Assembly: GCA_900317795.1 (NCBI GenBank)
Contig: ONIF01000066.1
Span: forward strand, 1 to 12,827
Direction of reading: 5' to 3'
Length of the DNA stretch: 12,827 nucleotides
From: an uncultured Eubacteriales bacterium
GTDB taxonomy: Bacteria > Bacillota > Clostridia > Oscillospirales > Acutalibacteraceae
Numbering within the stretch: position 1 is the first letter of the stretch; each line of letters begins with the position of its first letter. Shown one piece after another: positions 6,306 through 12,827 of the stretch. The position numbers were made by a program, and so were the translations under genes. The notes under the pieces are model-generated. The model did no database searches. It was not told the origin of the DNA and saw nothing but the letters and a program-made list of their open reading frames with translations.

Positions 6306-6890
6306 TTACACTTTTACACGAAATAATCCGTCTTTGATACAGTATGCATACAAATATTTCACACGGCTGATTTTAAATCTTGCCTCGGCATTTCCCTGCG
6401 GATAAAGCTTTACAAACTGCACTCCGTTATCGGATACCGCCGCCAAAAATGAAATATAGTGTTCTTTCGTCATGGGATGTCCGACTGTAACATAATATTC
6501 ATCTTCCACTCTCTCAAAATAAATGATATGCTCATTATCTTCATTTTCCGCCTCAAGCGGCGGCAGCGTCAGACCACAACATATGATGACAGCTTCTCCA
6601 ACCGACTGTATCACATTACCGCAAATCGGACAAACATAAAATTGATTTCTGAACATATTCGATTGCGTGTTTTTGTTAAAAATATGCTCGCCTGACAAAA
6701 GCTCTATCACAGAAATATCCAATGCCTTTGATAAAAGCTCTATCAAACTTATGTCAGGAAATCCCTGTCCATTCTCCCATTTACTCACAGCCTTGCCTGT
6801 AACATAAATCTTTTCCGCAAGTTCTTCTTGTGTCATATTCTTGCTTTCACGAAGTTTTCTAATCACTGCACCTGTGACATATTTATCCAT
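6306..6890 (-). CDS. XRE-type regulator fused to a desulfoferrodoxin/superoxide reductase-like domain
   Basis: Residues 7-62 form an XRE helix-turn-helix (IRKLRESKNMTQEELAEKI, then KAVSKWENG). Residues 84-194 resemble a two-domain desulfoferrodoxin: C87-X2-C90 and C104-C105 match the rubredoxin-like iron site. H121, H138 in GHPMTKEHY, H144 and C184 match ligands of the superoxide-reducing iron site. The last His ligand expected in a C-N-x-H context after the Cys is replaced: C184 is followed by I-K-D-G, with Asp187 at the His position. I recall an HTH-Dx-SOR fusion class from the superoxide reductase literature, so the architecture is known. A role in sensing or detoxifying superoxide is inferred. 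AGGAGG lies 9 nt before ATG 6890. No confident promoter was found. Confidence 0.88.
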   Translation of the reverse strand: MDKYVTGAVIRKLRESKNMTQEELAEKIYVTGKAVSKWENGQGFPDISLIELLSKALDISVIELLSGEHIFNKNTQSNMFRNQFYVCPICGNVIQSVGEAVIICCGLTLPPLEAENEDNEHIIYFERVEDEYYVTVGHPMTKEHYISFLAAVSDNGVQFVKLYPQGNAEARFKISRVKYLYAYCIKDGLFRVKV

Positions 6891-6943
6891 TTACATCAGC
6901 CTCCTGTGAAATAAGTCTAACATACACACAAGAAAAATGCTAC

Positions 6944-6956
6944 CTACGCTCCGTAG
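6944..6956. promoter_or_regulatory. Small palindrome upstream of the HTH-desulfoferrodoxin gene
   Basis: CTACG (6944-6948), a 3-nt spacer and CGTAG (6952-6956) form a short perfect inverted repeat about 55 bp before the HTH gene start. It is a candidate operator for autoregulation, but a 5-bp arm is short enough to arise by chance. Confidence 0.22.
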
Positions 6957-6960
6957 AATT

Positions 6961-6996
6961 AAAAAAGTCCCCGTATCTCTCAGATACAGGGACTTT
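6961..6996 (-). terminator. Rho-independent terminator after clpX
   Basis: AAAGTCCC (6964-6971) pairs with GGGACTTT (6989-6996), and GTATCT (6973-6978) pairs with AGATAC (6982-6987). One C/A mismatch interrupts the stem and the loop is 3 nt. On the minus strand the stem runs into six T. It begins 4 bp after the clpX stop. Confidence 0.92.
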
Positions 6997-7000
6997 CAAA

Positions 7001-8314
7001 TTATTTTTTACTTTTTTTTGATGAAGGCTTGTCAGCAGTTATCTTTTTAATGATACTTTTCTTCTTACCGGAACGTTCAAATACAGGCTCACTCTTTTTG
7101 TTCACCGTATCAGCCGTTATCGTTATCTTTGTAATGCTGTCATCTGACGGCACTTCATACATAAGCTTCTTGAGAATATCCTCCATAATCGAACGAAGTC
7201 CTCTTGCTCCCGTATGACGTTCAAGGGCTTTTTTCGCCACCTCAACAAGTGCCTCGTCATCAAATACAAGCTCCACTCCGTCAAGGGCAAACAGCTTTGA
7301 ATACTGCTTTACAAGGGCATCTTTCGGCTCTTTCAATATTCTTACAAGTGCCTCTTCATCAAGTCCGTTCAATGCCGTGATAACAGGAAGTCTGCCTACA
7401 AGTTCGGGTATCAAGCCGAATTTTACCAAGTCCTGCGGTATGACATCTGACATCCAGCTTGTTGTATCAAGCTCTTTTTTTGTCTTGATATCCGCATTAA
7501 AGCCAAGACTTGATGAGTCGGTCCTCTTTTCAACGGTCTTTTCAAGTCCGTCAAACGCACCTCCGCATATAAACAAAATATTCGATGTATCTATTTGTAT
7601 AAATTCCTGCTGGGGGTGCTTTCTTCCGCCCTGCGGGGGAACGTTTGAAACAGTGCCTTCAAGTATTTTCAGGAGTGCCTGCTGTACGCCCTCACCGCTT
7701 ACATCACGGGTGATTGACGGATTTTCGGATTTTCTTGCAATCTTGTCTATTTCGTCAACGTAGATTATTCCACGCTCCGCACGCTTTATATCGTAATCTG
7801 CGGCTTGTATGAGCCTTAAAAGAATATTCTCGACATCTTCGCCTACATAGCCTGCCTCTGTAAGAGTGGTGGCATCGGCTATGGCAAACGGCACATCAAG
7901 TATTTTGGCAAGCGTCTGTGCAAGCAGGGTTTTTCCCACGCCCGAAGGTCCAAGCATGAGAATATTGCTTTTATTCAGTGCAACCCCGTCATCATCGGGA
8001 TAATTTATCCTTTTGTAGTGATTATACACCGATACCGAAAGCGATATTTTGGCTTCTTCCTGACCTATTACATATTCGTCAAGCTTTGCTTTGATTTCCT
8101 GCGGCTTGGGGAGTTCATCAAGACTTTTGAAAAACTCCTCGTCCGTGTCGGGAATGTCATCAACAAATTCAGGCTCTACATCGGGATCAAGTATCGACAT
8201 ACAAAGCCTTACACACTCGTCACATATATATACACCCGAGCCTTGTATAATCTTACCTACAATACTCTGCGGCTTTCCGCAGAAAGAACAGCGTATTTCT
8301 TCTTTTTTGGGCAT
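7001..8314 (-). CDS. clpX: ClpX, ATP-dependent unfoldase subunit of the Clp protease
   Basis: ClpX is an AAA+ hexamer that recognises, unfolds and threads substrates into ClpP. The 437-residue protein has the zinc-binding domain (C9, C12, C31, C34), Walker A GPSGVGKT (122-129), Walker B IIYVDEID (183-190), the pore loop GYVG (155-158) and the RKH loop (231-233). It also has the ClpP-docking LGF tripeptide (270-272), the equivalent of IGF. C-terminal family blocks KFGLIPELVGRLPV and ERHTGARGLRSI are intact, followed by a Lys/Ser-rich tail. ATG 8314 has GGAG 8 nt upstream, overlapping the clpP stop region. Retention of the docking tripeptide suggests a working ClpP partner is expected, which makes the damaged clpP next to it notable. 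Confidence 0.97.
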   Translation of the reverse strand: MPKKEEIRCSFCGKPQSIVGKIIQGSGVYICDECVRLCMSILDPDVEPEFVDDIPDTDEEFFKSLDELPKPQEIKAKLDEYVIGQEEAKISLSVSVYNHYKRINYPDDDGVALNKSNILMLGPSGVGKTLLAQTLAKILDVPFAIADATTLTEAGYVGEDVENILLRLIQAADYDIKRAERGIIYVDEIDKIARKSENPSITRDVSGEGVQQALLKILEGTVSNVPPQGGRKHPQQEFIQIDTSNILFICGGAFDGLEKTVEKRTDSSSLGFNADIKTKKELDTTSWMSDVIPQDLVKFGLIPELVGRLPVITALNGLDEEALVRILKEPKDALVKQYSKLFALDGVELVFDDEALVEVAKKALERHTGARGLRSIMEDILKKLMYEVPSDDSITKITITADTVNKKSEPVFERSGKKKSIIKKITADKPSSKKSKK

Positions 8315-8326
8315 TTTTGCAGCTCC

Positions 8327-8869
8327 TTATCGTTGTGTTATTACCTTATCAATAAGACCATATTCCAGAGCCTGCTGAGCCGTCATGAAGTTGTCACGCT
8401 CGGTATCTCTTGCAATAATATCATAAGGCTGTCCTGTTTTTTCGGAAAGTATCATATTGAGCTTTTTCTTTGTCTGTATGATATGGTCGGCATGTATCAT
8501 AATATCCGTCGCCTGACCCTGTGCACCGGCAAATCTTTTGCCCTTTGTGCCTGCCGCAAGCAGAAATGCTCCCATACTTGCCGCCATGCCCATGCATATT
8601 GTAGATACATCACACTTGATATACTGCATTGTATCATATATTGCCATACCGTCCGTTACAGAACCGCCCGGACTGTTGATATACAAGCTTATATCTTTCG
8701 TGGAGTCCTGTCCCTCAAGATACAGAAGCTGTGCAACAATAAGACTTGCAGTTACATTATTTACTTCTTCTGTGAGCATGATTATTCTGTCATTGAGCAA
8801 TCTCGAATATATATCATAAGAACGCTCACCACGGTTTGTCTGTTCGATTACATAAGGTATAGTTGCCAT
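8327..8869 (-). CDS. clpP: ClpP protease subunit with an internal deletion that removes the catalytic His
   Basis: ClpP is the self-compartmentalised serine protease of the ClpXP machine. This 180-residue protein aligns throughout with the family: YDIYSRLLNDRII, INSPGGSVTDGMAIYDTM, the nucleophile Ser98 in GMAASMGAFLL, and Asp159 in DTERDNF. Between Ala114 and Gly115 (8528/8527) about 13 residues are missing: KRFA joins directly to GAQGQATDI, whereas normal ClpPs have a block like LPNSRVMIHQPLG there. The lost block contains the catalytic His (H122 in mature E. coli ClpP). H126 in DIMIHADH aligns with the non-catalytic His of the DIEIHA region. Length is about 14 below the usual 194. GGGAGG precedes ATG 8869. 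Either a protease-dead subunit or an assembly deletion. Confidence 0.93.
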   Translation of the reverse strand: MATIPYVIEQTNRGERSYDIYSRLLNDRIIMLTEEVNNVTASLIVAQLLYLEGQDSTKDISLYINSPGGSVTDGMAIYDTMQYIKCDVSTICMGMAASMGAFLLAAGTKGKRFAGAQGQATDIMIHADHIIQTKKKLNMILSEKTGQPYDIIARDTERDNFMTAQQALEYGLIDKVITQR

Positions 8870-8926
8870 ACTAAAAAACCTCCCCTGTATAACTATGATT
8901 GACCTTTTCCCTTTTTCTAATCAAAA

Positions 8927-10166
8927 TCACTCTGCTGTTTCCTCTTTTTTCTCAGCCTCAACCGCTGCGTCTTTTACAAATTCAAGTGCCTTTGCAACTT
9001 CAAGGTCACTCTTGATATCCTTTGCAGAGAAAACATTCTTTACTTTTTCAACTTCCACTCTGTATGATTTTGCAAGCTCGTCATATTTATTTTCAACTTC
9101 CTCGTCAGTTGCGGAAAGTCCTTCAAGCTGTGCAATCTTTTTGAGTGCAAGTCTTACTTTTACCTGTGAAACTGCCTGGTCATGATATGTGTCATGCAAA
9201 ATTTCTTCTGTCAGTCCCGTGTACTGCATATATGTTTTCATATCCATACCCTGCATACGCAAGTTCATTGAAAACTCGTCAATGATATTATCTATCTGAT
9301 TTTCGTACATTGCCTCGGGAATTTCTGCCTGTATCAGTTCGGCAAGCTTGTCGGCTACCTGACGCTCTTTATCATTGTCATAAGCCTTTTTCTTGTCATC
9401 AGCAACTTTTTCTCTTATATCTGCTTTGTACTCGTCTATGGTGTCAAACTCGCTGACATCTTTTACAAATTCCTCGTTAAACTCGGGTATTTCTTTACCC
9501 TGAATTTTATGAAGCTTTATTTCAAACTGTGCAGGCTTGCCTTTAAGTCCTCGCCTGTGCTGTGACCTACAAGGGCATCTTCAAAGCCCGGTATGAATGC
9601 ACCGCTGCCAAGTGTAAGATTATAATTGGAAGCTGTACCGCCGTCAAATGCCTTACCGTCAACCATGCCTTTGAAATCTATTGTAACTGTATCTCCGCTC
9701 TGTGCGGGTCTGTCTGTCACTTCTACACCTGTTCAATTTCTTTTTCAACGTCTTCATCTGTAACTTCCGTGGACGCAGGTACAAACTCTATTCCCTTATA
9801 GCCCTCAACAGTCACTTCTTCAGGCTCAACAGTGATTTTTGTCTTTATCACAAGTGCCTCTTTGTCTGCCTTTTCAACGTCAATGTCGGGTACATCTCTT
9901 ACCATTTCAAGACCTGCCTCATTTGCACCGAATGTTACTGCCATAGGATACAAGTCTTTGATAGCATCTTCATAGAACACGCCTGCTCCGTACATTCTTT
10001 CAATGACTGCACGGGGAGCTTTGCCCTTTCTGAAGCCCGGAATATTGATATTCTTTACTTCCTTTTTATAAACCCTGTTGACAGCGTTCATAAATACCGT
10101 TCCCTCTACCTCGATAACGAGTTCATAACGGTTTGTGTCCACCTTGTTTGATGATATGAGTTTCAT
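8927..10166 (-). pseudogene. tig: Trigger factor, broken by two out-of-frame deletions
   Basis: Trigger factor is the ribosome-bound chaperone and prolyl isomerase. Three fragments in three frames together make a nearly complete protein. Fragment one (10166 to about 9726) carries the ribosome-binding domain with GFRKGKAPRAVIE and ends in VEKEIEQV then TAG (9725-9723). Fragment two (about 9726-9517) is the FKBP-like domain, VTDRPAQSGDTVTIDFKG to GFEDALVGHSTGEDL, then runs out of frame to TAA. Fragment three (about 9548-8927) resumes with KGKPAQFEIKLHKI and continues through the C-terminal domain to TGA. At each break conserved residues are missing: roughly six or seven at the first, about fifteen (including the usual FPE-x-Y) at the second. 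Each deletion must be 1 mod 3 in length. GGAGG precedes ATG 10166, and a good promoter lies upstream. Confidence 0.9.
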
Positions 10167-10205
10167 TTTTATTTTCCTCCATTTTTTTCTGAAAAATCAA
10201 TAGCT

Positions 10206-10234
10206 ATTATAACATACTATTATCAAATTATCAA
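10206..10234 (-). promoter_or_regulatory. Sigma-A promoter for tig-clpP-clpX
   Basis: On minus, TTGATA (10234-10229), a 17-nt spacer and TATAAT (10211-10206) with a TGT extension before the -10. Transcription should begin near 10199, about 33 nt before the tig ATG. No terminator lies between it and the upstream phosphoesterase gene (stop at 10240-10238), so readthrough from thrC is also possible. No CtsR-type tandem heptad operator was recognised. Confidence 0.85.
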
Positions 10235-10237
10235 GTT

Positions 10238-10924
10238 TTATTTTATCGACATTGGGGTAAAATTTATATAATCACACGCTATCAGCTGAAATTTTATCCC
10301 GTACTTTTCTCCGATAAAGGCTTTTTTCGATGCATTTCCACCGTGAACGTGTCCGTAAAAGCACTTTTTTATTTCATACTCCCTCAGAACGTTCATAATT
10401 TCCGTACATTCCATGCCGTTGTATATGGGCGGATAATGCAGAAATACAACAGGCTTATATCCTGCCTTTAATGCAGGCTCTACCGACATTTTCAGTCTGC
10501 CGACTTCCCTTTTCAAAATAAGCATATCTTCATCTTTTTCGGCATCATAAAACCAGCCCCTTGTTCCGCATATCGCTGTATCTTCCACAACATAATAATT
10601 ATTATGCAATATGCTCACGCTGTCAAATCCGCTGTCAGATATATACTTATCCATTTTTGACTTTGTTGTCCACCAATAGTCGTGATTGCCTTTTAAAATA
10701 ATCTTTTTTCCGTTCAGGCTCTGTATATATTCAAAATCCTTGTTTATCTCATTCAGTTTCATTGCCCATGAAATATCCCCTGCTATTACTACCGTGTCAT
10801 TAGGCTCAACCAGTCTTTGCCAATTATTCCTAATCCTCTCCGTGTAGTTTGTCCAACCGCTGAATATATCCATGGGCTTGTCCGTTCCAAATGACAAGTG
10901 CAAATCCGCTATTGTATATATCAT
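10238..10924 (-). CDS. Calcineurin-like metallophosphoesterase
   Basis: The 228-residue protein carries the ordered metal-binding motifs of the family: D7 and H9 in IADLHLSFG, D50 in GDISWA, N80-H81 in KGNHDYWW, H163 in FLHYPP, and H192/H194 in YGHVHGG. These bind a two-metal centre that hydrolyses phosphoesters. The natural substrate is not evident. All motifs are intact and the length is normal. Its ATG (10924-10922) overlaps the thrC stop as ATGA, so translation is coupled to thrC. The link may be only co-expression, as nothing in the sequence ties it to threonine synthesis. Confidence 0.92.
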   Translation of the reverse strand: MIYTIADLHLSFGTDKPMDIFSGWTNYTERIRNNWQRLVEPNDTVVIAGDISWAMKLNEINKDFEYIQSLNGKKIILKGNHDYWWTTKSKMDKYISDSGFDSVSILHNNYYVVEDTAICGTRGWFYDAEKDEDMLILKREVGRLKMSVEPALKAGYKPVVFLHYPPIYNGMECTEIMNVLREYEIKKCFYGHVHGGNASKKAFIGEKYGIKFQLIACDYINFTPMSIK

Positions 10925-12327
10925 GCCTTTATACCAAGACTGTCTAAAACAGCTTTCGGCATTTCGTCAACTTCACACTCAAATGTAAATCTTACTTCCG
11001 CATTCTTTAATTCCGCCAGCGGTGCAGGTATTGCCGTCTTTGTCTTTGCGGAAAGTTCATCTACCATTGCAAATTCATCTTCGGGCAATTTCTCATCTGT
11101 TACAGCTGTCAATACGCTTTGTGCAAATTTATACGGACTTGCCGTTGACGCTAATATAACAGGCGTATTATCTCCCGTTTCGCTTACATACTGCTGATAT
11201 ACCTTCACTGCTACCGCTGTATGCGTATCACAAAGGTAATTTTCATTCTCATACAGGTCTTTTATCGTTTTCTGAGTATTCTCGTCATCGCAGAAACCGC
11301 CCCAGAAATATTTATCCAGCTTTGCCTTTACATCTTCGTCAACCGTATATTTGCCCTCACTCGACAATGCTTTCATAAAGCCTGCCACTTTTTCGGCATT
11401 TTCGCCCGTCATGTGATAAAGAAGTCTTTCCAAGTTGCTTGATACCAATATATCCATTGACGGTGACATCGTTGTATAGAACTTTCTCATTTTATCATAA
11501 GTGCCTGTTTTGATAAAGTCCGTCAATACGTTATTCGAGTTTGACGCACATATAAACTTCTTTACAGGCAAACCCATATTCATTGCATAGAATGCAGCCA
11601 ATATATTACCAAAGTTTCCGGTCGGAACGGCTACATTCACATTTTCGCCTGCTTCAATTTTGCCCTCTTTTACCATGTCTATGTCTGCATTGGTGAATAT
11701 CTTTTTAACGCCTGTCTGTGCGTCGTCAAAATTGCCCTTGATTGCCGCCACGTTGACGTTATTGCCTTTCTGTGTAGCCATTTGACGTTTCTGCATGGGG
11801 CTTACTCCGTCAACGGGATAGAATACCATGATTTTTACACCGTCAACATCTTTGAAACCCTCCAAAGCAGCTTTTCCCGTGTCACCGCTTGTTGCAACAA
11901 GTATAACTGCCTCTTTGCCGTTGTATGCCTTTTTAACGGACTTTGTAAGCAAATGCGGCAATATCTGCAACGCCATATCCTTGAATGCACAAGTAGGTCC
12001 GTGCCACAATTCCAATACAGCCATTTTTGTATTTCCGTTTTCTATATACGAAATGGGTGACGGATTATCCGAACCAAACTTTTCAGCCGTGTAGGCACTA
12101 TCTACACTTTCACTGATTTCTTCCGCTGTGAAATCTCCGAGAAAATCTCCCATGATTTTCTTTGCTCTGCCTCTGTAATCAAGTTCACACATTGCCTTGA
12201 TTTCTTCAAGAGAATATTTCGGGAACTCCTGCGGTACAAACAATCCGCCTTCTTCAGATATGCCCTGTGCAATCGCCTGTGACGCTGTCACTACTCTGCT
12301 CTTATCTCTTGTACTGTTGTAATTCAT
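10921..12327 (-). CDS. thrC: Threonine synthase with a roughly 34-residue internal deletion
   Basis: ThrC is the PLP enzyme converting O-phosphohomoserine to threonine. The N-terminus NYNSTRDKSRVVTASQAIAQG, the PLP lysine K116 in HGPTCAFKDMALQ, ATSGDTGKAALEGF (145-158) and the phosphate-binding loop PTGNFGN (235-241) are present. Between IFTNADI (210-216) and DMVKEGKI the protein lacks the conserved segment that in homologues contains SSANSINWGR and VPQIVYYFSAY, about 34 residues. The frame is kept; total length is 468 instead of about 500. The start is ATG 12327 with AGAAGGAA 6 nt upstream; a longer frame to 12384 would start inside the -10 box. The missing segment packs near the active site, so the enzyme as written is probably inactive, unless the gap is an assembly error. 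Confidence 0.94.
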   Translation of the reverse strand: MNYNSTRDKSRVVTASQAIAQGISEEGGLFVPQEFPKYSLEEIKAMCELDYRGRAKKIMGDFLGDFTAEEISESVDSAYTAEKFGSDNPSPISYIENGNTKMAVLELWHGPTCAFKDMALQILPHLLTKSVKKAYNGKEAVILVATSGDTGKAALEGFKDVDGVKIMVFYPVDGVSPMQKRQMATQKGNNVNVAAIKGNFDDAQTGVKKIFTNADIDMVKEGKIEAGENVNVAVPTGNFGNILAAFYAMNMGLPVKKFICASNSNNVLTDFIKTGTYDKMRKFYTTMSPSMDILVSSNLERLLYHMTGENAEKVAGFMKALSSEGKYTVDEDVKAKLDKYFWGGFCDDENTQKTIKDLYENENYLCDTHTAVAVKVYQQYVSETGDNTPVILASTASPYKFAQSVLTAVTDEKLPEDEFAMVDELSAKTKTAIPAPLAELKNAEVRFTFECEVDEMPKAVLDSLGIKA

Positions 12328-12383
12328 ACTTATTCCTTCTTTCTTTATTTTTGGAATCAAACTGAAAACAATCTGACTACTCA

Positions 12384-12412
12384 ATAATACACCTAAACAC
12401 GCCTTCTGTCAA
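12384..12412 (-). promoter_or_regulatory. Sigma-A promoter of thrC
   Basis: On minus, a consensus TTGACA (12412-12407), exactly 17 nt, then TATTAT (12389-12384). Transcription should start near 12377, leaving a leader of about 50 nt. The leader is too short for a T-box or threonine attenuator, and none was seen. Confidence 0.85.
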
Positions 12413-12427
12413 ATGTTTTTCTGTTTC

Positions 12428-12465
12428 GTGGAAGAAAACTTTTTTGCAAAAAAGTTTTCCCCCAC
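12428..12465. repeat. Long perfect palindrome, candidate dispersed hairpin repeat
   Basis: A 26-bp perfect palindrome spans 12434-12459: GAAAAC, six T, GC, six A, GTTTTC. Beyond a 2-nt mismatch on each side, GTGG (12428-12431) pairs with CCAC (12462-12465), making a 38-nt hairpin. To its right, up to about 12510, come CACACCCC, TTTTC and an A-run. I recall similar hairpins recurring between genes in Oscillospiraceae genomes, but cannot check. It lies between the acidic-protein gene and the thrC promoter. There is no T-run directly after it on minus, so it is not a clear terminator. Confidence 0.7.
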
Positions 12466-12519
12466 ACCCCTTTTCAAAAAAACCGAATTTTTAAAGTTTC
12501 AAAAACTCAAACGCATTTA

Positions 12520-12827
12520 TCAAATAATTTTTTCATACAAACTCAACTCTGCCCCATACCATGTACGGCAATCATCTTCATAAAAATCTCCAACCCAACA
12601 TATTCCGAAAACAAAATATTCCGTCTTGGTATTCTGATTCTGAATGTAACTTATTCCATATTCCTCAAACCGCACACCATAATCAAATTTATTTCCTGCA
12701 AAATATGGTTCATCATCAAAACATTCACCTTGTACACCAATAGACAAATCTATTTTTGAACGGACAAATTCAATTACTTCAAAATCTTCATCACTGTCAT
12801 GCTGTATCTCCACATCATTCGATATAT
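12520..12827 (-). CDS. Unrecognised acidic protein, 5' end beyond the window
   Basis: The reading frame is open from the right edge to TGA at 12522-12520, about 101 codons. It includes IEFVRSKIDLSIGVQG, FDYGVRFEEYGISYIQ and a C-terminal CWVGDFYEDDCRTWYGAEL. GTG 12813 is in frame but has no ribosome-binding site, and the frame continues upstream of it, so the true start is probably outside the window. The protein is rich in Asp/Glu and aromatic residues, soluble, with no signal peptide visible. Small acidic soluble proteins of this look include contact-toxin immunity proteins, but that is only a resemblance. No family is assigned. Confidence 0.6.
   Translation of the reverse strand, partial: ISNDVEIQHDSDEDFEVIEFVRSKIDLSIGVQGECFDDEPYFAGNKFDYGVRFEEYGISYIQNQNTKTEYFVFGICWVGDFYEDDCRTWYGAELSLYEKII

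Noticed and set aside
6891..6943. A promoter for the HTH-desulfoferrodoxin gene
   Set aside because: TATGTT and TAGACT are possible -10 elements, but neither has an acceptable -35 at 16-18 nt.
8490..8510. H126 of ClpP (DIMIHADH) as a replacement catalytic His
   Set aside because: The surrounding QGQATDI-x-IHA aligns with the handle-region His that all ClpPs have in addition to the catalytic one.
8018..8902. A 294-codon open frame on the plus strand
   Set aside because: It lies antisense to clpX and clpP, is rich in Cys, Tyr and Arg in an unnatural pattern, and has no ribosome-binding site.
8870..8926. A regulatory element or terminator between tig and clpP
   Set aside because: The 57-bp gap shows the clpP ribosome-binding site but no convincing stem-loop or operator.
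9517..9735. Programmed ribosomal frameshifting in tig
   Set aside because: No slippery heptamer or stimulatory hairpin was seen at either break, and conserved residues are missing there; a shift alone would not restore the protein.
12328..12384. A longer thrC starting at 12384
   Set aside because: That start would lie in the -10 box of the promoter. ATG 12327 has a good ribosome-binding site and gives the usual family N-terminus.

Overview
The window looks like a chromosomal segment of an AT-rich, endospore-forming Clostridia member, most like the Oscillospiraceae/Ruminococcaceae by protein style. The evidence is a complete run of spoIIIA genes, a fused helix-turn-helix/desulfoferrodoxin regulator, a threonine synthase of clostridial type, strong Gram-positive ribosome-binding sites and sigma-A promoters with 17-bp spacers. 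No mobile element, rRNA, tRNA or CRISPR array was seen.

Layout. Positions 53-4442 (minus) hold the spoIIIA operon in the order AA-AB-AC-AD-AE-AF-AG-AH. It encodes the forespore-engulfment 'feeding tube' complex. A probable sigma-E promoter sits at 4474-4502. spoIIIAH is cut short near the left edge, and another reading frame there encodes a hydrophobic stretch. Positions 4504-6285 (plus) hold a sigma-A promoter, a TtcA-like tRNA thiolase and an EamA-family transporter that overlaps it. A bidirectional terminator at 6271-6304 separates them from the HTH-desulfoferrodoxin gene (6306-6890, minus). Positions 7001-10166 (minus) hold tig-clpP-clpX, the chaperone and protease cluster, with a sigma-A promoter at 10206-10234 and a terminator after clpX. 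Positions 10238-12327 (minus) hold thrC and a metallophosphoesterase joined by an ATGA overlap, behind a strong sigma-A promoter at 12384-12412. A long perfect palindrome at 12434-12459 and the 3' part of an unrecognised acidic protein (12520-12827, minus) close the window.

The most notable signal is a set of short deletions inside conserved blocks of housekeeping proteins. ClpP lacks about 13 residues, including the catalytic His. Trigger factor has two deletions, each of length 1 mod 3, which break the frame twice. ThrC lacks about 34 residues, including the segment that normally carries an SSANSINWGR-like motif. The flanking sequence is otherwise well conserved, and clpX, the phosphoesterase and seven of the eight spoIIIA genes look full length. 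Either the assembly has lost sequence, or this is a genome with recent local deletions. Raw reads would decide.

A second signal is three different degenerate tandem repeats, all with a 7-nt period, at three gene junctions of the spoIIIA operon. They supply parts of stop codons, ribosome-binding sites and start codons.
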